A stretch of DNA of 64,000 nt, taken from positions 38,091 to 102,090 of the forward strand of contig KV425631.1 in the NCBI GenBank assembly GCA_001632425.1, written 5' to 3'. Below, one piece after another: positions 56,724-64,000 of the stretch. A program made the translations under genes and the position numbers. This DNA comes from Neolentinus lepideus HHB14362 ss-1 (taxonomy: Eukaryota; Basidiomycota; Agaricomycetes; Gloeophyllales; Gloeophyllaceae). The notes under the pieces were generated by a model that was given only the letters and a program-made list of their open reading frames with translations, was not told where the DNA came from and did not search any database. Every line of letters begins with the position of its first letter. The stretch's first letter is position 1.

Positions 56724-57685
56724 GACGTGATCTATGCATTTGGAGTCTTGCTGTTCCCTCCGCACAACCACGTCCTTTACAGGGTCATGAAACTGCAGTC
56801 AGCATTTCGCGTCCCATTGTTTGTACCGACCAAATATTACCAAATGTAAGTAGGTTCAGATGGAGCTCCCGGCGCCGAATGTGACCTCGTCACTTGCCCA
56901 CTCATATACTTCATTGCGAGGCGTGTTGCTTTGACGTTGTATATATTGCTGGCAGCACCCACTCCACTGACCAGGTTGGTCACCTACTGTAAAAGCAGCA
57001 ACACAGCAGTAAAGAACGAACGGAATCAATGGAGAACAACGACAGAAGCAGCGTGTTGTTTGTACATATTATGATAGTGGCTACTCGGGTGGCGAGACTA
57101 TCTAATCCCCAACACCTACAAGGTCTCGTAGGCGGCTAGAGCACAGTCCATGACAAAATGGGGAAAGCACTGTTACAAATTCCAACCCCCACCTGTTGCA
57201 GTCAAGGTCAGTTTTCACTCTCGAGAGCACATACACATCTGGGCGACTGTGACACAATCAGAGCCGGCAGAGGCCCGCGAACACTACTACATTTGGTAAT
57301 ATTTTGTCGGTACGGGACGCGAAATGCTGACTGCAGTTTCATATGCAAGACCTTGTATATTAGCATCTAAAATGCAGCGCATACGTCTGATAAAGCCTCG
57401 ATCGTAAATACCAATCATCCCGAAGTGTCATCCAGACGACATTTCGCAGCATCATGATACGCGAACGCGCATTCTCTTTCAACACCAAACTCTCGCGGTC
57501 TAGTGTGCAATTTGATGCCTGTCGTCGGTGGATAGTTTGGCTTTTACCAAGACCGAAATCCTTCGCGTACGATGCCATGTCCCACACAGCAACACCGTGA
57601 CACTACGACAAATTCAAAATGTCGCTGTCGACTGCAGAGGAAAGAACACGATATGTAACATTACACCGCCAACACATTATTTCAT
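56724..57685. other. spacer with decayed 5' flank of the NmrA relic
   Basis: From about 57360 to 57685 the sequence resembles 61290-61600, the stretch between intact NmrA copy 3 and the velvet gene (for example CATTTCGCAGCATC and TTACACCGCCA occur in both). The part from 56760 to 57350 has no partner or gene that I can identify. Confidence 0.5.
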
Positions 57686-57815
57686 CCAGAAATGCTCTTC
57701 CTTGCACCTCTATCCCCAGCCGCCCTCTCACCCTGCCCCCGGCTGCTCCGCCGTCCGTGGCTTCAACGGCGCAAGCCTCACACCCCTCCGGGCCCGCGAG
57801 TAGAGGTACCCGGAT
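57686..57815 (-). pseudogene. relic of the 3' end of the velvet (veA-type) gene
   Basis: About 125 bases match 61940-62050, the coding 3' end of the velvet gene, including CTATCCCCAGCCGCCCTCTC and CAACGGCGCAAGCCTCAC, with scattered changes and small indels. The relic lacks the true C-terminal codons to its left, and joins at 57690 to sequence like 61529-61600, that is, it skips about 340 bases of the present locus. Immediately right of it, the 3' flank of NmrA copy 2 begins. It marks a former NmrA-velvet junction. Confidence 0.78.
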
Positions 57816-58147
57816 GGACCCACGACCCGACCCACGTTCTACCCACATGAAATAATATGGTTGGCGACGATGGGTTGAAATCTGAAGGCAGGCCGTTATT
57901 CGAATCTTGGGCTCCGAAACGACAACCTTACCCTCATCGAGACGAATAAGGCCTATCATAAAATTTTAATTTCGTCCTTACGCAAACTAATGCTTTAGTA
58001 TATTTCCAGACCTAGCATCATACATCTTGAGTATGTTCTATCTCGCACATCCATCTCTGACTATCCATCGTAATGGTACAAAGGGCCCTACAATGTGATT
58101 GCAACATGTAGTTCTGATCCAGAAAAGAAGCCCGGCAGCATCTCCAA

Positions 58148-59197
58148 TCACTGCGTCTCAAGGATTGTATCAATGATGTTGCTTGGGTTGAAACTGGGAA
58201 AGAGTTTATTGCTCAGTTCCTCCGGTTTCCCAACAATGCCACGCCCCTCGTCCCACGCCAGGGAGATATAGGCGACGAAGTCTTGAGGGTTCTTTTGGAA
58301 GGCCGTCTGTAACTCTGAGCGAGGCTGGTGAGTGACTTGCAGAGTCTTTCCCGTCTTGGCTTGATATAGTTCCAAGACGTCGTTCCAGGACTATATCGAT
58401 TGAGAAAGGTGCGTCAATCATCGCTGTCAACAATATTGATCCGTCAACTCACCTTGCGGTCTCCTTCAATAGCGAACACCTTCCAGTGCAGCTGGTCCCG
58501 CTGCAGCTGGATGAGCACATACGCAACAAATCTGCCAATGTCCCTGCGATGCGTGAACGAAATCGGTGCATTCCCTTCACCACGGATGAATACCTTGCCA
58601 TTGGGCAAGTCCCACCCAAGGAATCTGTAAAACCTTCTCAGCTCGCACCCATTCCTATTATTTCTTCTGACAGACGTACGGGCTGAAGACATAATCCGTA
58701 AATAGACCAGTATGGAAAAGCGCATATGGGAGCCCAATCTTCTCGAGGTGGCGGTGGATCCGATTCTTCGTGCCCAGGATACCTTCCGTCGCACCCTCCG
58801 TCGGATTACCGAACTCGGAGGGCACGAACAAGCTGACGCCTGCTTGCTTCGCTGCGTCTGCCAGCGCGATCTGCTGCGCGTCGATGGCGCCGCCACCGAG
58901 GGTGGAGATGACCACGTCAGTGCCTTGGAGTGCGGACACGAGGACGGAGGAGGAAGAGGGCGAGTAGTCCACTGCGACGACTTTCACGCCTTTCTCGGCG
59001 AGGTCTGCGTACCCACCACTCTGAATTGTTCCAGCATCAATAAGTGGTATCGAAAAGCCGATGACGCATAAACTCACCCTGGTCAGGACTGTCACTGCCG
59101 AGACCGTGCCACTTGATTGGAGCTTCAGCAATTCTTCGACGATAAAGTAGCCGATTCTGCCAGCGCCAGCAATGACGAAATTCTTGTACCCCGACAT
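58148..59197 (-). CDS. NmrA-like NAD(P)-binding oxidoreductase, copy 2
   Basis: Intact paralogue with the same exon layout. It begins MSGYKNFVIAGAGRIGYFIV (Rossmann GAGRIG) and continues VVAVDYSPSSSSVLVSALQG, ISTLGGGAIDAQQIALADAA, LFVPSEFGNPTEGATEGILG and LPYALFHTGLFTDYVFSP. The GTACGT donor and ACAG acceptor then lead to FLGWDLPNGKVFIRGEGNA, followed by IGRFVAYVLIQLQRDQLHW, ELYQAKTGKTLQVTHQPRSE and FNPSNIIDTILETQ with stop at 58148. The segment after ISTL is GGGAID where copies 1 and 3 have GFEAFD or GFEAID, so this copy is the most divergent near the expected substrate loop. Confidence 0.9.
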
Positions 59198-60133
59198 GAT
59201 ATAGGCACTTGTGGTCTTTCACTTCAGGACCTGTTCGGCCCTTAGAGTCTTGAGTGTAGGAAGTGATATGTTGCAATCCCTCTGCACAACCGTATATCCT
59301 TTATATTAGCACCAGACAGGTGCTAGTATAGTTAGAGGCAGCGTAGACGTCTGACGAAGCCTCTCGGCCAAGGTCTCATTCAACCTAAACTGAAACTATC
59401 CAGATGACATTTCGTAGCATTATGATCCAATACACGAACGTGCAGCCCAAGCACCAAACTTTCGCGCTAGCGTACGATTTATGCCACTTCATTCCTGACC
59501 TTGGAGGGCCTTAACAAAGCCGAAATTCCACGTACGCGTCCGCAGGCATCTTAGTCATACCGTGAATGCCGGCTCTACGTGTTCAGGTGCCGCGTACAGT
59601 CTACAGTCTTCTCTTGAGAATTTACAGTGCTCGGGTCCCGGAAAACACGAAGAGCAGCCTTGAAATATGTAAGCATACTGCACCGCAGTCGAAGATGACC
59701 ACTGACCTTAACGATTAGCACATTCTCGGCAACCTCATCGAGCAGGTCGGGCTCCTCAAAGTTAACCCCGGGGACACGAAGCACTGTAGGAACAGTGAAG
59801 ATCACACAATTCATTGGTTCTTGTACATACCATGTCCTCGGGGCACACCTGTGCTCGGCTGACCGGAAGATGCGAGCTGCAACGCAGGCGGTTATTTGAA
59901 TCTTGAGCTCGAAAACAATAACCTTACCCTCATCAGAACGAATAAGGCCTATCAAAAAATTTCAATTCCGTCCTAATGCTTTAGTATATTTCCAGACCTA
60001 GCATCATACATCTTGAGTGTGCTCCATTTCGTACATCCATTTCTGATTCTCCATCGTATTGGTACCAACCGCCCTACAATGCGATTTCAACGTATAGTCC
60101 TGATCCAGAGAACAAGCCGGGCAGTATCTGCAA
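59198..60133. other. spacer between NmrA copies 2 and 3, with an unidentified coding-like segment
   Basis: The left part is the promoter of copy 2. The middle (59330-59760) is duplicated at 55960-56370. A minus-strand open frame 59575-59955 contains VPTVLRVPGVNFEEPDLLDE followed by VAENVLIVK and then a GTCAGTG donor-like site, so it may be one surviving exon of an unknown gene. The right part is the 3' flank of copy 3. Confidence 0.45.
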
Positions 60134-61175
60134 TCACTGCGTCTCGAGGATAGTATCGATGATGTTGCGTGGGTTGAAACTGGGGAACAGTTTGTTGCTC
60201 AGTTCCTCGGGTTTCCCAACAATACCCCGCCCTTCGTCCCACTCTAGGAAGATATGGGCGACGGAGTCTTGAGGGTTCTTTCGTAAGGCCGCCTGTAACT
60301 CTGAGCGAGGCTGGTGAGTGACTTGAAGAGTCTTTCCCGTCTTGGCTTGGTATAGTTCCAAGATTTCGTTCCAGGACTATAACGATTGAGAAAGGTGCGT
60401 CAGTCATCGCTGTCAACGGTCAACTCACCTTGCGATCTCCTTCAACAGCGAACGACTTCCACTGCAGCTGGTCCGGTGAGAGCTGGGTGAGCACGTACGC
60501 AACAAATCTTCCAACGTCCCTGCGATGCGTGAACGAAATCGGTGCATTCCCTTCGCCTCGGATGTGCACCTTGCCATTGGGCAAGTCCCACCCAAAGAAT
60601 CTGTAAAACATTCTTAGCTCGCACCCAATCCCATTATCTCTCTTAGCGGACGTACGGGCTGAAGATGAAATCCGTGAACAGACCGGTATAGAAGAGCGCA
60701 TACGGGAGCCTAATCTTCTCGAGGTGGCGGTTGAGCTGATTCTTTATGCCCAGGATACCCTCCGTCACACCGTCCGTCGAGTTGCCGAACTCGGAGGGCA
60801 CGAACAAGCTGACGCCTGCTTGCTTCGCTGCGTCTGCTAACGCGTTCTGCTGTGCGTCGATTGCTTCGAAGCCGAGGGTGGAAATGACCACGTCCGTGCC
60901 TTGGAGTGCAGACACGAGGAAGGCAGAGGAGGAGGGCGAGTAGTCCACTGCGACGACTTTCGCACCTTTCTCGACGAGGTCTGCGTAACCGCCTTTCTGA
61001 ATTGTTCCAGCATCAACAGGTGATATTTGAAAATCTGGTCGATGAATAAACTCACCCTCGTTAGGACGGTCACTGACGAGACTGCGCCACTTGACTGGAG
61101 CTTTAGCAATTCTTCGACGATAAAGCGGCCGATATTGCCAGCGCCAGCAACGACGAAATTCTTGTATCCCGACAT
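60134..61175 (-). CDS. NmrA-like NAD(P)-binding oxidoreductase, copy 3
   Basis: Intact paralogue next to the velvet gene. It begins MSGYKNFVVAGAGNIGRFIV and continues VVAVDYSPSSSAFLVSALQG, ISTLGFEAIDAQQNALADAA, VPSEFGNSTDGVTEGILGI and LPYALFYTGLFTDFIFSP, then across the GTACGT-ACAG intron to FFGWDLPNGKVHIRGEGNA and IGRFVAYVLTQL-like sequence (here VGRFVAYVLTQLSPDQLQW). The end is FNPRNIIDTILETQ, stop TGA at 60134-60136. N-terminal half closest to copy 1; middle closest to copy 2 in places, as expected of an array that exchanges sequence. Confidence 0.9.
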
Positions 61176-61903
61176 GATATAAGCACTTGGAGTCTTTTAG
61201 AGTCTTGAGTGTCGGAAGCGATGATATGCTGCACTCCCTCTGCAGAACCATACCTCCTTTATATTAGCATTTGCCGGGTGCTAATATAGTTAGAGGCAGC
61301 GTAGACGTCTGACAAAGCCTATCAGTCAGCCCGAGGTCTCATTCAACCTAAAATGAGGCCATCTAAACGGCATTTCGCAGCATCCTGATACAATACACGC
61401 GCAAGCTCCGAGTCTTCCAACACCAAACCTTCACAGTAGTGTACGATTTGATGCCACTAGGTGTTTCTGACCTCGGTGTATGGCTTACCAAGACTTCAAA
61501 ATCCTCGCACTACGGCACATTCAAAGTGTGGACAGACTCGCTGTCAACTACATAGGAAAGAACAAGATAGCTAAAATTACACCGCCACCAAAATAAAGGC
61601 TTTTCCAACTCCAAATCCGAACACGAAAAAAGAGAACACGAAAACAAGGGTACCCTCTACTGCTAGAGAAAAGAAGAGAGAAAGACTCGAAAACTGCAGG
61701 CTAAAGACACAACAATACAATGAAAGCACGATGATACTAGTCAAGATGAGAGCAATCAGAAAAGAGAAAGAATAGCTTGCGGACAGTACGACCACGATAC
61801 ACTCGTCAAAACCAAACAGAACAGGGAAAAAAAGAGAGAGAACATCAACAAGCACTCCAACTCATCCATCCAAACCAATTTTCACTTCCACTCCACATCC
61901 CGC
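61176..61903. other. spacer between NmrA copy 3 and the velvet gene
   Basis: About 730 bases containing the NmrA promoter and the velvet 3' untranslated region. The 61600-61860 stretch is A/G-rich low-complexity on the + strand and has no counterpart in the relic junction at 57690, so it was either inserted here or lost there. Not coding. Confidence 0.5.
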
Positions 61904-63424
61904 CTAGCCATCATCCGAAATAATACTCCCAATACTCAACAAATTCTTCCTCGCACCCCTATCCCCAGCCGCCCTCTCCCCTTGACCCGCCACCGGCTGC
62001 TCCGCCGCCCTCAACGGCGCAAGCCTCACCCCCTCCCGCGGGTACCCATAATACCGCCCCTCGCCCCCATACGCCTCCTGCCCCTGCCCCTGCCCCGCAT
62101 ACCCCCACGTCGACGACGCAGCCGGCGGCGGGTACGCCCACGCCTCACCCGCAGGCGCGGGCGCGCTGTACGACGGAGCAGCCGGAGCCGGAGCCGCAGC
62201 AGCAGCAGCAGCCGGCGGCGCATACGCCGAGTACGGCGCGTGGTGCCCCGCATACCCGCTCGGCACCCTCTGCTGCGCGGGCGGCGGCTGATAATGGCTC
62301 GGCGGCGGCGGCGCGGGCTGGTACGTGTGCGCATAGTGCTGGTCATAATGGTGCGGCGGCGGCGCGTGGTCGTAGTACCCGCCCTGCCCCTGCCCCTGCC
62401 ACTCGTGCGAGTACACCCTCTGCGGCGCGGGCGCAGGCGGGGGAGGCGGCGGCGAGTAGTGGTGGTGCGGCGGCGCGTAGTGGTCGTACGCGGGCTGCTG
62501 CGGGGGCGGCGGCGCGTGGCTCCACGCACCCGCCGGGGGAGCAGGCGCAGGCGCGGGCGCGGGCGCGGGCGGCGTCGACCCGGCATAGTAACCCTGCGGC
62601 TGCGGCGCGTAGTGCTGCTGGGGCGGAGTCGGGTGCTGCGGCTGCGGCGGAGTCGGGTGCTGCGTCGGCGGCGGCGCGCTGTACTGGTAGTGATGCTGCG
62701 CGGGCGCGGGCGCCGGAGGAGGGGGCGCAGCGGCGGACTCGTACGCGTACCACCCCCTCTGCTGCTGCTGCTGCTGCTGCTCCCAATGCGGGCTCTCCGG
62801 ATCCCCCGCGCTCCCCGCGCTCCCGCTCGTACTCGGCGCAGGCTCCTGCGGCGCCTCCTCCTCCTCCCTCGTCCTCCTCCTCTTCTTCCCGCGATCCACA
62901 TCCTCCCTCTCCCTCTCCTTCCCCTTCTCGCCCTCGCCCTCCCTCTCTCTCCCCTCCTCATCCTACCACCACACTACATCAGTGCCCTACAAAAGCACGA
63001 AGCGCCAGCGAAACGCACCTTATCCTGCTCCGCGTCCTTCGACGGGCCGAACCCCCACGGCAGCGCCATGGGCGGCGGTGCGGGGCCCGGGAGCGGCTCG
63101 AGCAGCGCGGTGGCTGGGGGCGCGCCCGCGCCGCCGCGCTTGCGCACGCGGATGTCCTTCCGGATGCGTATTTTTATGCCCTGGTCGGCGAGCGAGCACG
63201 AGAGGGGCGTGGATTCTGGGAGGGGGTTAGTCAGCGTCCGTGCTAGGTTATTCGATGGATGAGAAAACGACGGTCCGGTCAGGGGAGAGCAGCGAGTCGA
63301 CGCCCACAGGGCCAGGAAAGAACCGAAACAAAAGAAACACGCACCCTCCATCCCCGGAAACTTCTTCGCCGTGTACACATAGAACGGCGCCGAGTATATC
63401 GACTTGCAGTGGTGCACGCTCGCG
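61904..63424 (-). CDS. veA: velvet-domain regulator, VeA-type (3' part; 5' end beyond the window)
   Basis: Velvet proteins are fungal transcription regulators that link light and development to secondary metabolism; VeA acts in the nucleus with VelB and LaeA. The exon 63345-63424 codes SVHHCKSIYSAPFYVYTAKK and FPGM, and the exon 63019-63215 codes ESTPLSCSLADQGIKIRIRK then DIRVRKRGG; together these are the C-terminal half of the velvet domain, and the HCKSI...RIRKDIRVRKR pattern fits VeA rather than VelB or VosA. The last exon (61904-62962) starts with an acidic/basic run and a candidate nuclear signal (GKKRRRTR), then a long low-complexity region rich in Pro, Ala, Gln, Tyr and His with a seven-Gln run, and ends RKNLLSIGSIISDDG. 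The N-terminal half is not in the visible exons. Confidence 0.88.
62757..62783 (-). repeat. CAG/CTG trinucleotide run in the velvet gene
   Basis: Consecutive CTG triplets on the + strand (CAG on the coding strand) give seven glutamines in a row within the disordered C-terminal region. Such runs are length-variable, so this is a candidate polymorphic site. Confidence 0.8.
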
Positions 63425-63476
63425 CTGCAACAAAGAAAACCAGTGGTCAGCGCAAGTTCGGGGTGATGAGTAAGAT

Positions 63477-63632
63477 AGTCGAAATCGAAATCAAAACCAT
63501 TATAGCGGAAGGAAATCGAAATCAAAAACATTATAGCAGAACGAAATCGAAACCCAGTATAGCCGAAAGAAATCAAAACCAAAACCAAAATAGCCACAAA
63601 AAAATCGAAATCGAAATCAAAATCAAAATACC
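63477..63632. repeat. degenerate minisatellite, unit about 31 nt
   Basis: Four to five imperfect copies, each starting GAAATCGAAATCAAAA and ending near ATTATAGC on the + strand (63480, 63511, 63543, 63570), closing with shorter GAAATC iterations at 63605-63632. It lies in the velvet intron. Confidence 0.75.
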
Positions 63633-63726
63633 AGCACAACGAGTCTAGTCCGAGGCACGTCATCATCGAAATCGACGATAAACCAAAGCACAGCTCCCCG
63701 CCAACACCACACCGTACCTCCCCTCT

Positions 63727-63860
63727 CCCACCCCCTCGTCAACACACTACACCCCCTCGCCAGTACCACACCCCGCCTCCTCGCCAGCATAACACCACAC
63801 CTTCCCGCCAGCATAACACCACACCTCCGTCAGGACCACACCACACCCCGTCGCCTCCCC
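63727..63860. repeat. second minisatellite, unit about 25-27 nt
   Basis: Imperfect copies of CGCCAGCATAACACCACAC and CGCCAGTACCACACC-like units follow one another on the + strand, the clearest pair being at 63781-63832. Together with the neighbouring tract it makes the intron unusually repetitive for this window. Confidence 0.65.
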
Positions 63861-64000
63861 CACCCCCCATCCACCAAAACCAACCCCCATCCACCCAAAA
63901 CAAAGATCCCTCAAAACCCGAAACCCCACCCAAAAACCAAACCCAAACCCCCAAACCCAAACAAAACCGTCCTCCTATCCAAAACCAAAACCAAACACCC

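Larger units (their letters stand above)
63425..64000 (-). other. long repeat-rich intron of the velvet gene (or 5' upstream region)
   Basis: No coding similarity to the velvet N-terminus is visible here, so the region is at least 576 bases of intron or the gene lacks that exon. It contains two repeat tracts (63477-63632 and 63727-63860) and is C-rich, with almost no G, at the far right on the + strand. Confidence 0.6.

Noticed and set aside
61577..61855. Minus-strand hydrophobic 92-codon frame next to the velvet 3' end
   Set aside because: Produced by A/G-rich low-complexity sequence (runs of Phe, Ser, Leu, Val); not a credible membrane protein.
62899..62899. Apparent start of a 331-aa protein at this position
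   Set aside because: The codon is GTG inside an exon that continues in frame up to a TAG acceptor at 62963; it is an internal Val of the velvet protein, not a start.
61982..63262. Very long plus-strand Arg-rich frame opposite the velvet gene
   Set aside because: It is the shadow of the GC-rich repeats coding the Pro/Ala-rich tail; the velvet motifs on the minus strand and its splice sites settle the strand.

Overview
This window comes from a filamentous basidiomycete, most likely an Agaricomycete. Protein-coding genes are cut by many short introns (mostly 35-70 nt, GT-AG). Several families are typical of that group: a DUF6534 seven-helix protein, a second seven-helix family, a basidiomycete-type protein of unknown function, a velvet regulator, and Ser/Thr-rich single-pass membrane proteins. 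No rRNA, tRNA, CRISPR array or recognisable transposon was seen. All gene models were spliced by eye from conserved protein motifs and GT/AG sites, so outer boundaries are firmer than internal exon edges.

Layout, left to right. 1770-2563: methionine sulfoxide reductase A (-). 4107-6076: DUF6534 membrane protein (+). 6490-13186: a tandem duplication of about 3.3 kb, each copy carrying an allantoate-permease-like MFS transporter (-) that appears decayed. 13379-17165: two tandem 2-oxoglutarate/Fe(II) dioxygenases (+), divergent from the transporters. 17658-21938: importin-13-type karyopherin (+). 22718-24287: seven-helix membrane protein (+). 25228-27962: mitochondrial aconitase (+). 28175-30102: basidiomycete-type protein of unknown function (-). 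31942-34065: Ser/Thr-rich single-pass membrane protein (+). 35861-38012: ubinuclein/Hpc2-like HIR-complex subunit (+). 38544-39296: unrecognised conserved-looking protein (+). 39753-41983: coiled-coil protein (+). 42563-42802: candidate 60-aa protein (+). 44519-46972: acylaminoacyl peptidase (+), convergent with a secreted SGNH esterase at 47056-48724 (-). 49204-50305: broken F-box gene (-). 51580-53915: long-chain acyl-CoA synthetase (+). 54805-61175: an array of three NmrA-like oxidoreductases plus one relic (all -). 61904 to the right edge: 3' part of a VeA-type velvet regulator (-).

Two accessory regions stand out. The first is the paired transporter and dioxygenase block (6.5-17.2 kb), where duplication, probable local gene conversion, a GC-AG splice variant and shared inactivating lesions can be read directly. 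The second is the NmrA array abutting veA (54.8-63.4 kb), where a relic of the veA 3' end lies between NmrA copies and records how the array grew. The remaining genes are mostly single-copy housekeeping functions: central carbon metabolism, lipid activation, nuclear transport, chromatin assembly and protein repair.
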